Shown: in pieces, positions 12,801 through 24,652 of the stretch | How the letters are laid out: each line of letters opens with the position of its first letter | Position numbering within the stretch: the stretch's first letter is position 1 | Assembly (NCBI RefSeq): GCF_048771995.1 | Contig: NC_133043.1 | Coordinates: forward strand, 8,450,501-8,514,500 | Direction: 5' to 3' | From: Taeniopygia guttata | Lineage: Eukaryota; Chordata; Aves; Passeriformes; Estrildidae | DNA length: 64,000 bases | Notes under the pieces: generated by a model | The model's input: the letters and a program-made list of their open reading frames with translations, nothing else | What the model was told of the DNA's origin: nothing | Database searches by the model: none | Program-made: the position numbers and the translations under genes

Positions 12801-15800
12801 GCTCTGTGCACACACAGCTTTCAGGAACAGCCCTGTACCTGATTTGCTGAATGTTACAGAAAGTTTATAGAGTATATAAATTCTTTATAAGATCGAAACT
12901 GCTGTGATTTACTCCCTCTAATAATTCAGAATTTCACCAAAATCCAGTTTAAAGTGGAAACTGATACAATATTAAAAATCAATGACAATTAGACCCCAAA
13001 AAAAATCTTAGCTAAAGTGATGTAGGTGATTCCTGGGCAAAGGGACCAGGTAACTTCTCACCATCTCTTTCAGCCTATTTCTGCTGCTATCAAAAACACT
13101 GAAGTTTTTAAAAGCAGAAAGTTAATGGAAGGAACAAAACCCCTCCTCAGCATCTTCTGAAAGTGAACATGGCTCTTCATGTCCTGACAAGCAGGTTTCC
13201 ACGAGCCTCAACACAGCAATTAAAGATATTATTGCCTCTTTATTTTGCTCCTCTCTCGGAAATTACAGCTCCTTTCCCAGGGACCACAGAAGGGCTGTGT
13301 CCCTGCCCAGGCTCAGCCGGGCGCATTAACACAGTCCCCAGTGACAGCTCATGCTAATATGCCACACAATAAGTGTGATTAACGGATGTCCTGACACATT
13401 CCCTCCTGCCACGCTGTCACAGGGACAGGGACACGCAGCAAGCAGCCAGGCAGGGATGCTGGAACACACTGCAGGAGGATTTTCCCGAGGACACAGGTCA
13501 GACCCCTTGGAACAAGCAGGATCAGTGCTTCAGCTGCTCCCAGAAGATAGTAAAACCTTTTTTTGGAAGAAGAATAGCTCTAAAGACAATAAAATGTTGG
13601 AATTCCAACAGAATGATCCTTAAAATAAAGCCATATGATGTAAAAAATACTAGACAACACATAAACTTACAAAATGAGAAAAACTGATATAATGGGAGAC
13701 CAAGGTCTGAGGATTTTAGGATCACAGAATAAATGGAATTGGGAGGGATCTACAGAATCAGCAAGTCCTAGATGTTCTAGAACAATTATTAACCTTAACA
13801 TTGCCTCCCATGCCACAAAGAAACTATCCTGTATGCTAATGTAAGCAACATATAATCATCAACATAATACTTTTTATTACATGAAAAATTAAAGAACCAT
13901 CTTCCACATTGAAATAATTCTTCACCATTGAACCCCTCTCCTCTCTCACTGAGTTTTGGATTTTTGGAACACCAAACCTTGCCAGACCAAAACTAATTCT
14001 GAGAATGTCACAGCAGTACACGAAGCTTTTTGCTCTGCAAAATATTGATATGACACCTCTAGAGCAGTTATCCATATGTGAATTCCCTGTCAGACCGATA
14101 TCCAGAAGTACTCAAGAAATAGGAATGCAGCAAGCAAACCACAGGTCCAGCCCCACTTCAATAGGAGGGAAAAACTCCTTTTTGCCCCAAAATATTTGGG
14201 GCACAGATTGGGCCCAAATGCCCTCGCCAGTCCCTGTCTCAAGCTGGAGCCTTTCAACACTCGGCCTTTGAAGAACCATAAAATCCAAAATGTTATTTTC
14301 AGCACATGTGTTCAGTGGTGAGAGCATACTGTGAAGGCAGCTCTTCCTGTTCACACTCCAGCACTTTATATTTCCAACTTCCTGTAACTATTCACACTTC
14401 CTAATAACAGCTGGCAGCGGACATGCATTCAGCAAAGTTCACACAGACTCAAAAAATACCAATAATAATAACCAGCTGATACTTTCCTGATAAGATGACA
14501 TTTACAGGTAATGATGTAGTAGACCACTGGTAAATCCCAGGTTTAAAAGTATTGACTCACTCTGTGCTTTCCTAAGGGTGTTACCTTACACTGTATATAA
14601 TACAATAATAACATAATCTATTATACATCGTATATGTTTTCTCCAAAAGTATTACCAAATCTGAAACCTAAAAACATCTGGGTTTCTTTTTGTTGTTTTT
14701 GTTTTCTGGGTTATTTGGGCTTTTGTTTGTTTGTTTGGGTTTTTTGTTTAAACAACAGGGCTAGTTTCTGTAACTTGTATAAGTCCATATCAGCTTATTG
14801 ATCTAAGAGTTATCACCAGTAAAACCAAAGCAGAATTAGGGCAGCAGTTTGTTATTTTAAGAGTCCTGATGGTTTAAAAAGAACACAAAAGGTTTCTAAA
14901 AACAATTTCCAAAGCCTCAACTCATGCAGTAGGGTGTGAAGACCACCCAACTCAAGCAGATCAAATGTATAATTTAACACACTGTGCAGGCAGACGTTAT
15001 GGGACCTGGAAAAGCAAACAGCAACTCTGAAAAATTGTTAGCTACACATCTGGTTTTTGGTTTTCTTCCCACAGACACTCAGTCTGCACCTTTGAGATCA
15101 GACATGTCCTGTTTGCTCTGCCAGTGGTAAGACGCTGTCCACTGATAAGGAGATAAGGATTACTCTCAGCTCCTACGGATGCTCCGAGGTGCATTTTTGA
15201 GTGCTGTTGGTTTTGAGTAAGAATTCACATGTACAATTTTGAGATAAGGCTTTAAATAAGCACACCTATGGTCTTGGTATTTTTACTTCTTCTTCACCCA
15301 CATTTCCATTGCTGTCCTAATCTGAATTCCTATTTAAGGCCAAGAAACCACCAGACAAGGCACGATGCAGACACAAGAATGTCTCTGATTTCAGTTATAT
15401 TTCAGTTATATATTACACCAGCTCAATTTTCATCCCCATTTACGATATCCTTCATTTGAGTCTTCTGGTCTTTCAATGCCTAAATGGCACCAGAATGGTT
15501 GCAAGACAAAGCTTGGGTGAGCACAAGCCAGCAGTCACTACAGCACAGTCCAGCCAGCCATGTGGATGCAGCTCCAGCGTGACTTACAGGCTATCAATCC
15601 TTCAGGAATTTCCCACAGTTCCTCTCCTTGTGCAAAAGGAAAGACAAGTTTTTTGCCTTTTATGCTGCAAAGGCATAATCACAAAACTTATCTTGATGCA
15701 CTGCAAAAGAAGACAGGATGTGCTCCCAGGCATCTCACCCAGATCTCAAGTGAGGGTACAGCCGGTCAGGACACGGAACCCTGAAAGTCACTTCCAAGGG

Positions 15801-18800
15801 TGCTGCTCATATTTAAGATGGACACACTCAAGAGAAATGTCTTGAGTAGCAATGACTTGGGTTATGCACAAGAAATCTGTGTCCCAAAGAGTTTATCACC
15901 TAAATCAGAGTATTTTCAATGCTGCTTGTGAGCGTGTGTACTCTGAATGCTCCAGACTGAAAGGACTCTCTGTTTTTTTATTAAATGGGTTAATTTATCT
16001 CCACCTGAACGTTTGCTTTCCTGCAGAGTTATTAAATTGTCAGACTTTCAGGTGAATGCACAGTGAACAAAGGGCTGCTCCACTTTCACTTATCTAAATT
16101 CTGCCAGATCAATAAACACCCAAGCAGTGGAAACAATCTTTACAATTCACAATTAAGGCATCAAGCCTGACTGAAACCAACCACGCTGCCAGCAGCCAAA
16201 CAGAGGAACCATACCAAAACAAAACTACCCCACAGCACTCTGTACCTACAGCTCCAGCGACTGAAAACTTGCTTTCAGTTTCTTCCAACTCAAGCTCTAC
16301 CCACATGAGTAGATAGACATTAAAGCCAGAGGTACCTGCAGAAATAACATGCTAGACAGAGCTGAGAAACACTGCAAAACCAATCCTCAGCTGAGGTTTG
16401 ACAGAGCCTACCCAAATGAAATCTGCTTCCCATCCAGCCCTGCAGAGCACATTACCCCAAGCTGATCCCAGCCTCCAGGAACCCCAGGAATGAGGCTGTC
16501 TCCCCTCTTTGTCCCCAGGAATACGCTGGTCTCATCCTGCTACGGGAGCTGCAGGATCACAAAAAGCAGCCACATGCAGGAACATCTAATCCAGCAACCC
16601 GGGGAGAACACAACAGCAGCACGGAGGATTTTGTTACCCACTCAGGTTCTACAAACGGAATACCAGATCCCCAGACAAGGAGCACGCCATCCATAATTAA
16701 ACAGCAAACTTTGCCATCTACCAGCCACTTGTCTCCAGGAATATCCAGCTGCACACCACGACTGCTACCAAAGGACACAAATCATGGAAGTTCAGCCTCT
16801 TCTGCTAACTAAGTGACAAAGGTGTGAGAGAGCATCACCAGCTCTGTTTTTCCCACATTTTCTTTTGCTGCACATCTACAGTAAAAAGGCTTCCTGACAG
16901 AAAAATAGACACCTAAAGTATCTAAAAAATCTCATGCAAGTAACACCAAGAGTTTAGAAATTCACGCTAATACAGAAATTGGAACATTTCCTTACAAATA
17001 CAACCAAAACTTTCTGAGAGATCCCCAGCACCAGATTGCCTGTCCCCAGGGAACAGCAAAGTATGCAGATAATTAAGCTTACTTGAGTTTACAACTTGCA
17101 ACCTTCGTGTCATTTTATGGAAACAAACTGTATTTAAGGAAAAAAAAAAAAAAGGAAGAAAATATTTACATTTTGACAACATACAACTTGTTCACATGAG
17201 CCACCACCAAATAAGTTTCCATATGTTATCAGGAGGAGGTTTACAGTCTGATGTGACCCAGTGTACACATCCTAGACTTCCAAAGGATGGCTCACATCCC
17301 GCTGTCAGCACTCAGCAGCCCCCAAACCCATCTTTCACTTATGGTTATTCAGTTCCTCTGCAACTGTTTTCACTGAAGTATTTATAGCATCTATCTTCAA
17401 AACACAAGTTTTGCCCTCTGGAAAGGAGCTAATTGTACCACCAGCTTTGTTCCGCACTGTCCCATTTCCGTCCTCTTTCCCAATCTCCTCAATTTTTTGA
17501 AGTCTTTCTTCCTCTATTTTTCCTAATACTTGACATCCTTATTTCCACAGTCATGCTTAGCCAAGTTACCACCTCCACCTTCCTCTATCCAGTGTCCTCA
17601 CTTTCTCAGCCTCATCTCCTTGTTTTCCTTCTCGCTTTTGACCGATTCTTTCTCCATCACTAGTGTCACTCCACCTCTACGGGCAGCTCCTCTTTTTCTC
17701 TACAGCAACATTCCCAGCAGACTCTCCCATGCCCATTTCCCCCATAAAACTGTCAAACTTGTAGACCACACCAGCAACTACACGAGTTCCCTAATGACCA
17801 TGACAGGATCTTCACGATGACAATAAGGTCTGGAAGCACTCACTCTGTCACAGTATTCCAAACAGCCTGAAGGAAAGGGAGCCAGGTAGCCTCTGACCTC
17901 AGCAGCAGGCACACAGGTTGTATGGACCCATGCCTGTGGATTCCTCAAAGCTCTTTTTATTCCAGGTATCCCAGTGTGGATGCATTGAAGTCAACCACCA
18001 ACCTTATGAAAACAGTAAATTAAAAGCACACAGAGCACACGTCTCACTTTGGGTGGGGGCATCGACACAAGCCAGAGATAGGAGTATTTGTAGGGTGTAA
18101 AATGATAAGGGCAAACGGCTCAGCACATGTATTTTGTTCACAAAGAACAGTTCCAAACTTTTGTCTTTTAAGGACACGGAACACAGGACCTATTTCCAGC
18201 CATACCATCCATCACCAGCCCACTTCATAAAGATAATGCTCGCTCCCAATCCGTTATCCCTATGGCACAAGAGGATGGGAATGAGGATGGGAATATCATC
18301 CCCACAACCTCCAGCTCCAACAACTGATCACAGGCCAATTTCACACAGCTCCAACAGGTTGTGTTTTCTTGGGACAATGAGTGAAGCAGTGTTTTTTGGT
18401 TAGGAAAGACATATTGCAGCAACAAGGGACAACCCGTAAGGGAGTGTCTCCAGGGATGGAGGTGACACACAACACCGGTGTGTCCTGCACAGCCAGATCG
18501 CACCTGCGCAGGGCCAGGAAAAGCAGGAACGGGGCAAATGCTTGTCCAGATTTCAATGTAATTCTTCCAAGGGGGATATTCCACACACCTGTGTCATTGC
18601 CATATTTATCTCCCTGGAGAGGGACCCGCTCCATCACCAACCACCGAAGCTGTGACCCTGCGGAACTGCTGTCACCTCACACTTCCCTCCACAGGTGACA
18701 AGGAACACCCGGGACTGCTCAGGGGATGGAGGACAGGAGTGACAGCTCACCAAAAACCTCAACCCCTCAAAGCCCCACGAGGTGACAGGCGGAGGAACGG

Positions 18801-19458
18801 ACCCCCACCCTGGGCAGGGGTCAGGGCTGGGGACGCGGGGCTCCCCTCACACCCCGTGGGGCCGGGGTGTCACCAGAGCGGCCTTAGCGTTGGTGGAGGG
18901 ACCAGGGCTGTGACAGGTCCCCTCACCCGCCGCGGAACGGATCGGGGGTGTCACCGGGGGGTGCCCTCACATCCCGGGGGATCGACCCCCACTCCAAGCG
19001 GGGGTGTCACCGGTGAGGGAGGGAGCGGCGGCGAGGGGCCGGGGGTGTCACTGATGAGGGAAGGAGCGGCGGGCGAGGGGCCGGGGGTGTCACCCGGGGG
19101 TCCCACCGGGGCTCGGGGGTCCCCTCAGCGGCGGGGGAGGCGCGGCGGCCCCGGTGCATCACGGGGGTTTGGCGGGGGGGGGGTCGCTGATCCCCCGCCC
19201 CTCCCTCTCCCCCCGCCGCCCCCGGCCCGCGCCGGCCCAGGCCGGTTCCAGCCGGTGCCCGCGCGTCCCCCCGCGCGCCCCCGCGCGCGCCGCACGCTGA
19301 CGTCAGGCGCGTGTTGGCGCGCGGGCGGGCGGCGGCGGGGAAGCTCCCGGCTCTACGTACGTGTAGTGCTGCGGCTTCTCGGGCTGCGCCTGCAGCGCGC
19401 TGGCGGCGCTCGCCGGCCCGGCCGCGGCAGGGCCGCCCGCCACCGGGCCCTTGGACAT
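1095..19458 (-). CDS. UNK: UNK, unkempt CCCH zinc-finger RNA-binding protein, N-terminal part (two coding exons; continues past the left edge)
   Basis: Unkempt is a cytoplasmic, sequence-specific RNA-binding protein that represses translation of target mRNAs, best known in developing neurons. Coding exon 1 is 19361-19458 (ATG at 19458, 98 nt) and coding exon 2 is 1095-1304 (210 nt). Donors GTACGT and GTGAGT and a CCGCAG acceptor are all in place, and the phases join (AC|G). The protein begins MSKGPVAGG, runs through LQAQPEKPQHYTYLKEF and ends in the window at YDETTGICPEGDE, nearly identical to human UNK as I remember it. Residues 42-60 hold the first Cys/His cluster (EQCPLFVQHKC, then YTCFHWH). 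A basic patch (RRRRSIRRR) follows, and the next finger starts at DIYCTKYDE and is cut by intron 2. Only about 102 residues are visible. It lies head-to-head with H3-3B. The paralogue UNKL is the alternative; the N-terminus and gene order favour UNK. Confidence 0.95.
3171..3246. repeat. Perfect tandem duplication, period 38 bp
   Basis: Two adjacent copies of a 38-bp unit that starts TACACCTTAGAGACACAAGA and ends in CTCCCATTT. The copies appear identical, suggesting a recent local duplication within UNK intron 1. No function is evident. Confidence 0.9.
6791..6838. repeat. Compound (CA)n(TA)n microsatellite
   Basis: About nine CA units run directly into about fourteen TA units. It lies in UNK intron 1 and is probably length-polymorphic. 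It explains the IYIYIY and HTHTHT runs in the overlapping open frames, which are not genes. Confidence 0.97.
7572..7585 (-). promoter_or_regulatory. ACTACAACTCCCA site (ZNF143/SBS-type) inside UNK intron 1
   Basis: The plus strand reads TGGGAGTTGTAGTT. The minus strand therefore reads AACTACAACTCCCATGAAG, close to the SBS motif bound by ZNF143 and THAP11 (ACTACAAYTCCCAnnATGC). Such sites are typical of CpG-island promoters, but here the site is about 12 kb inside an AT-rich intron with no CpG island, so an alternative promoter or distal element is possible. Function is inferred from the motif only. Confidence 0.45.
7879..7960 (-). mobile_element. CR1 LINE 3' fragment (minus strand)
   Basis: The plus strand reads TGACCTTAAAGATCATCTAT, then CCAACCTCTTGCCATGGGCAGGGATG and CACCCACTAG. 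This is the reverse complement of the conserved 3' region of avian CR1 elements. It is diverged and 5'-truncated, as is usual for CR1. Confidence 0.7.
11740..11839. repeat. Imperfect duplication around AATACTGACTTTAATT...CAGATATTCGTA
   Basis: A block reading AATACTGACTTTAATT, a T run, then CAGATATTCGTA occurs at 11740-11776 and again at 11799-11839. A partial copy (AATACTGACTGTAATTCC) lies between them. This is a small tandem expansion directly beside a CR1 scrap; no function is apparent. Confidence 0.75.
11851..11903 (-). mobile_element. CR1 LINE 3' end fragment (minus strand)
   Basis: CATAGAATGGCTTGAGTTGG followed by AAAGACCTTAGAGATCATCC and AATTCCAACCCCC is the reverse complement of the CR1 3' terminus. 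It is short and diverged. Confidence 0.8.
13719..13772 (-). mobile_element. CR1-like LINE 3' scrap (minus strand)
   Basis: GGATCACAGAATAAATGGAA followed by TTGGGAGGGATCTACAGAAT and CAGCAAGTCC resembles the reverse complement of a CR1 3' end of another subfamily. It is very short, so the family call is tentative. Confidence 0.5.
18946..19105. repeat. GC-rich short tandem repeats at the 5' end of UNK intron 1
   Basis: The phrase GGGGGTGTCAC recurs four times. The last two intervals form a roughly 43-bp near-duplicate containing GAGGGAGGGAGCGGCGGCGA and its variant. It sits inside the CpG island flanking UNK exon 1. Confidence 0.7.
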
Positions 19459-19587
19459 GCCTCCCGCCTTCCGCCGCCGCCGCCGCCGAGGAGACCTTTA
19501 TTATTCACTCTGCGCGGTCCGCACGGAGGGCGCCGCGCGCAGGCGCCGCCGCCGCCATTGCCGCCCCGGTGGCGCGCGGGGCGGGGT

Positions 19588-19680
19588 GGGACTTGTAGTC
19601 CCGCCGCGCGCGCGCCGCCCGCCGGCCCGGGACGCGGCGGGCGGTGGCTTCCGGCCGGCGGGACTACAACTCCCAGAGGC
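19588..19680 (-). promoter_or_regulatory. UNK: Inverted pair of ACTACAA-CTCCC (ZNF143/SBS-like) sites in the UNK promoter
   Basis: GGGACTTGTAGTCCCGCCG at 19588-19606 and GGCGGGACTACAACTCCCAG at 19656-19675 are near-complementary, so they form an inverted repeat of a ZNF143/THAP11-type SBS core. They lie 130-220 bp upstream of the UNK ATG, where the transcription start and core promoter are expected. The right-hand site (ACTACAACTCCCAGAGGC) matches the consensus best. Binding is inferred from the motif. Confidence 0.55.
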
Positions 19681-19837
19681 GCCTCGCGGCGACGCGGCTT
19701 CCTCGCTTCCTGTCGCGCGGGGTGCGGCGGGAGGTGTAGTGCGTGGAGCGGTGGGGGCGGCGCGCCGGGGCGCCCCCGGGTGGTGGGGCGGGATGGGGGC
19801 CGGGGGCGCTCCGAGCGCAGGGACGGCACCGAGCCCT

Positions 19838-20208
19838 GGGGGGACACGGAGACCGTGGGGGACACCGAATCCTGAGGGGACACTGAGCCCTGACGGGACA
19901 CCGAGCCCCTGAGGGCAACACCGAGTTCTGAGGGACACCGAGCCCTGAGGGCACACCGAGCCCCTGAGGGACACCGAGCCCCTGAGAGACACTGAGCCCT
20001 GGGGGAGACACCGAGCCCCTGAGGGCAACACCGAGTTCTGAGGGACACCGAGCCCCTGACGGGACACCGATCCCCTGAGGGACACCGAGCCCTGAGGGCA
20101 ACACCGAGTTCTGAGGGACACCGAGCTCTGAGGGACACTGAGCCCTGAGGGACACCGAGCTCTGGGGGGACACCGATCCCCTGAGGGACACCGAGCCCGG
20201 GGGACACC
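19838..20208. repeat. Minisatellite, about 21 units of 17-19 bp (GGGACACCGAGCCCTGAG type)
   Basis: Units such as GGGACACCGAGCCCCTGA alternate with a variant GGCAACACCGAGTTCTGA, which recurs three times followed by the same neighbour, suggesting a higher-order pattern. It lies immediately upstream of the UNK promoter on the H3-3B side. The period is close to 18, so all frames stay open. The long SVSLRGSVS-type frames on the minus strand (to about 418 codons) are therefore artefacts. Confidence 0.95.
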
Positions 20209-22945
20209 GGCCCCGAGGGCGGCCCAGCCCCTCCAGGCCGGTCCGGTCCGGGGGAGCTGCTGAGGGGCCGGGAGTTATTTGTGTCAGGAGGCCTCACTTC
20301 CTTCCTCCCCCTCTTCCTCTGCCTCAGGGGCCGCGCGTGGACGTGGGAGCGCGGCCAGAGGGTTATTTTAGTGCTGGCATCGCTCATCGCTCCACGGCCC
20401 TCCCCACCCACGGACAGCGCCGTGCAGGAAGTGCCCGGGAACAGCACTGCGGCCTGAGGAGGAGGAGGAGGAGGAGGAGGGGGAGGAAGGCCCAGCGAGC
20501 GCATGAAGAACCTACCTTGGAGCAGGTAACACCAATGGCACCTGGCTGCTGGGACATCCTGTCCTCCCCTGGGAGAAACCCACCCCCTCCCAAAAGCAGC
20601 CGTGTCCAAGGAATCGGCCGAATTCCCATGTGGAGCGCTTCCTCTGCCAATGAACTTCTCTCCCAGGGGAGGAAATGATAGGAGTTTCTTTTAATAGGAC
20701 TTTGATCTCTTAGGCTCTGCACAGAACCGCTCCTGGCGCTGGGATCTCCAGTGGTGTGGGAAAGGGCACACAGCATTTGTCAGGCAAACACCTTTTTTAC
20801 CTCTGCCAGCCCACACTGGGTGAGCAACGTTAATAATAAACTTCAGGCCTGGTCTCTGCAGCTGGTTTGGGGAGGCAAATAACTTTTTTAATTCCTATTT
20901 ATACTGATTTAGTCTCTACTGCAGGCAGGCTTGTCCTGAGGTGATTTAGTAGCTTATTCCCAGGCATTTGCAGGAATAAGTCACAGGATATCAATACCTT
21001 CTTATTCATCTAACCACCCTCCATGGAAAGCTGGAATGATGCAGTTCCTGGTCAAGCAGGGCTTTTCCTCAGTCAGTGCTTGAGCAGGTGTTTCAGTATC
21101 TCCACACACACCTGTACACCCAACCAGAGCTACTGTCAGCCATCAACCTGCTGGAAAAGCCACTCAATTACAGAGGAATCATGCTGAAACACCACCCACC
21201 TGCGCTTTGTCTGAAGGGATTTGGATGCCACAGGCTCCAGTCCCTCACGGCTGGTGTTCACACCCTGGTGCTGACACTGTTTTCCAGTTGTTTCACACCT
21301 CGCAGTCACCCTGCCAAACGATGGGGAAACACCAGGGATGCTCAGCTGAGGTGTCCAGGGTGTTTTATTCCCATCTTTGCCTTCCTCAGCTTCTGTGTGT
21401 ACATCTGTCCCTCGCCCTGTTCCACCCCAGGGGACACCTGGCTGTTCTCCAGGGTTTTCTAGAGCAAAAAAATTCTTAAGTGTCTCCAAAATGAGAAGTA
21501 GCCATTGCTATGAAAAGTGGAGAGGGTTATAATTAAGGAGACTCTGAACTCCTGGTAACAAAGTTTCACCCGGCCTCCTGGCACTAGTGTCAGTGCAGGG
21601 AGCTCTCAAAAGTAACAAAATAAATGTATTAAACACTGTTACCACCAGAAATTTTGTTTTCCCTAAGCATGAATAACTCAGATTAAAGGGGCATTCTTCC
21701 CTTTCCACCTTCCAAAACAACTCAGTGAGTGTTTACCTACACCTCCCAGGCCATTACGTGGATACACAGCTTTTTGCTTCTGATAAATAATTAACATTTT
21801 CCTTTAGAAGAGAGGAAATGAACATGAAAATGAGGACCAGAGGCAGGGGAGATGATGTCCCTCGGGCAGCAACAGCCTGGGCACATGTGACGGCCCTGTC
21901 ACACCACGGTGCCACGTTCCTTGAGCTGCAGACCGGATGGAGGAGCAGGACACGCTCCCAACACATTCCCAACGTGCCAAGCTCCATCCTGGTTCTTCCA
22001 ATCAGGCCAGTGCTGAGCCCAGGGGCCGAGGATGCAGAGCCTCATCCAGGGAATGGGTGATCCCAGCCATGCCCTGCTTTGGGAACCTCAGGGACGCCTT
22101 TAGGAGCATCTGTTTGTGTTCCCTGCATATCCAAAGTACTACAACTCCAGGGCATTTGGGACCTGTTCTTCTTGATCCTGGGAGCCTTCCCATGGGGGCA
22201 GGGACCTGCCTCCACAGTCAGTGCAAATACAGTAAAATAGCGATATAAATCAAGGTATAACTTAAGGCAGCAGTTTTCCCCAAAAGACAAGTTTTTTAAT
22301 TGAATTATTATTTATCTTAGGAAGATAAATGCTAAGATGGCACCAACAGGGAGCATGGATTCTGGATTTCTACTTGCAATGAAACTTTGTTATCCGTTTT
22401 GGGGGTGAAGGTGACCCACAGATGAGTGTGATTTGGGGAATGGCAGCGTAAGGGGCTGAGCCCCAGCTGCTGAACGCTCCCTTCCCAGGGCCAAAGGTCA
22501 GGCTGTGACCTGGGGCACTCACATCCCAGCCCTACTGCCCACTGCGAGTCCAAGTGCCGTGACAACCCTTCCTCGGCATCTGGAATGATAAACCCGAGCA
22601 AGAAGTGCCGGAGGCGCTGCCAGACCCCCTCCCCTCGCGGGGGCCTCCGCTCACCCCCACGGCCGCCCCCGAGCGCGGGTGTCGAGCGGCCGCACACCGG
22701 CGGCTCCCGGGGGAGAGGGGGCGGAGGCGGGGGGGACCCCGCGGCCCGGCCCTCGCCGCTCGCAGCCCCCGCCGGGCGCCTCTGCTCCGCCGGCCGGTGC
22801 CGGCGCTGTGCGGCGGGGGCGGCCGGGGCCGGCCCGGGGTGCCCGGGGGATCCCGCGGCGCCGCCGCCGCTCGCCCCGCTCCTATTGACTTCCCATTGTG
22901 GAGCTTCGCAACAAAGGGTAGGATCCAAACCCTGCCCCGTTTCGT

Positions 22946-23191
22946 CCAATCAGCGCGCAGAGCGCCCGCCCGCCACCGATTGGATCCTTCTCCTCCCTCA
23001 ACACCCAATCGGACGCCTACTTTAACAACCAATCAGCGCCCAGCCTCGCACCCAATCAGAGCCGGGGAACCGGAGCACGGCCTTTGTGTGTGGTGACGCG
23101 ACGGCGCCGGCGGTGGTCCCGGCCAATAGCGCGGCGCGTTGCTTACAGGCATTGTGACGTCACCGCGCCGCGCACGCGCCCCCACTATAAA
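22946..23191 (+). promoter_or_regulatory. H3-3B: H3-3B promoter: six CCAAT boxes, CRE and TATA box
   Basis: CCAAT pentamers lie at 22946, 23005, 23029, 23052 and 23123, with an inverted one (ATTGG) at 22979; three are spaced 23-24 bp apart. A perfect CRE (TGACGTCA) is at 23155-23162 and a TATA box (TATAAA) at 23186-23191. This predicts NF-Y and CREB/ATF control and a start site near 23215. It fits the strong constitutive, replication-independent expression known for H3.3 genes. Occupancy is inferred from motifs. Confidence 0.85.
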
Positions 23192-23214
23192 GTGCGCGTC
23201 CCCGCGGCGGGGAG

Positions 23215-23321
23215 GGCGCAGTGTGCGGCGCGGCGGCTGAAGAGCGGCTCGAGTAGCGGCACGGCGTAAAAGCTTCGGCGCGCAGCGCTACCGGCACCGG
23301 CGCTTCCTTCTCTTCCTACCG
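23215..23321 (+). other. H3-3B: H3-3B non-coding 5' exon
   Basis: The exon runs from the predicted start about 25 bp after the TATA box to a consensus GTAAGT donor at 23322. It has no ATG. The 5' boundary is estimated from the TATA position. The following intron (23322-23734) ends in TCTCTGTAG. Confidence 0.75.
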
Positions 23322-23742
23322 GTAAGTACCGGACAGCGGATGCGTCTCGAAGCGGGCGGTGGTGCTGCTGCGCGGCCGTTCGCGGCCTTGAGTCCGCCGG
23401 GAGCGCGGCGGACAGGCCGGGCCTTGCCTACGTGCCCTGAGTCACGGCCGGTTCCCATCCCCCACCGCTGCACCTCCCCCACTCCGGAGCGGCCCGGGAG
23501 GAAGGAGGAGGCGGCGTGACTCAGTGCGCTTTCCCCGGGGAGGGGAGCGGTTGGGCCGCGAGGCGGGGGCGGCCGGGTGGCCGTTACTCCTCCTCCCGTC
23601 CCGGGGGAGGCCGCTGGCCGCCTGCCCGCGCCGGGGGCGGGCGGCGTTCGCAGCGTTGAGGGGATTGGCCGCTGTGTCGTCAGGTCCACGGGGAGAGCCG
23701 GGCCCCGGTGTCACGCGTGTGTGTGTCTCTGTAGGTAAGTGA

Positions 23743-24322
<580 letters not shown>

Positions 24323-24652
24323 GTGAAGGCTGTTTTTATGGTGTTTTGTAGTTAATTCTGTAAAATACTTTGGTTTTAATTTGTGACTTTTTTTGTAAGA
24401 AATTGTTTATAATATGTTGCATTTGTACTTAAGTCATTCCATCTTTCACTCAGGATGAATGCTAAAAGTGACTGTTCACATAAACCTCAGTGATGTTGAG
24501 CCTCAGGCTCAGGAGTGACAAGTTGCTAATATGCAGAAGGGATGGGTGTTCTTTCTTGCTTCTCATGCATGTTTCTGTATGTTAATGACTTGTTGGGTAG
24601 ATAAACTTGTAAGGTACTAGAATTGATATAAATGTGTACAGGGTCCTTTTGC

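Larger units (their letters stand above)
1305..19360 (-). other. UNK: UNK intron 1 (about 18 kb)
   Basis: The intron runs from the GTACGT donor at 19360 to the CCGCAG acceptor before 1304. It is mostly AT-rich, non-coding sequence. Supported contents are a 38-bp tandem duplication (3171-3246), a CA/TA microsatellite (6791-6838), an ACTACAACTCCCA-type site (7572-7585), three CR1 LINE scraps (near 7.9, 11.85 and 13.7 kb), an imperfect duplication at 11740-11839, T- or A-rich runs (6319-6335, 8726-8742, 14680-14755, 17139-17152) and GC-rich tandem repeats at the 5' end (18.9-19.1 kb). I found no nested gene; the many 60-130 codon open frames lack splice context and protein character. Confidence 0.8.
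18800..19800. promoter_or_regulatory. UNK: CpG island over UNK exon 1
   Basis: Dense CG-rich sequence spans UNK exon 1 and its upstream flank, with no TATA box near the expected start. This is the usual form of a housekeeping promoter. A CRE-like TGACGTCA is present at 19300-19307, just inside the intron. Confidence 0.75.
19459..22900. other. UNK/H3-3B intergenic region
   Basis: Apart from the UNK promoter and the minisatellite, this holds a (GGA)n run at 20458-20480, unremarkable sequence from 20.5 to 22.4 kb, and the left shoulder of the H3-3B CpG island from about 22.6 kb. An ACTACAACTCC element at 22139-22149 weakly resembles the SBS motif. I found no supported exon. Confidence 0.7.

Noticed and set aside
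18652-20609. Very long frames (407 and 418 codons) across the UNK promoter
   Set aside because: CpG-island and 18-bp minisatellite sequence has few stop codons. There is no family resemblance, and the frames overlap UNK exon 1 in the wrong frame or on the wrong strand.
22136-22155. ACTACAACTCCAGGGCATTT as an SBS promoter site
   Set aside because: It lacks one C of the core and has no CpG island or nearby start, so it is too weak to list as a regulatory feature.
22332-23096. Arg/Pro/Gly-rich frames on both strands upstream of H3-3B
   Set aside because: They lie in the CpG-island promoter with CCAAT boxes and a CRE, and have low-complexity composition without splice context.
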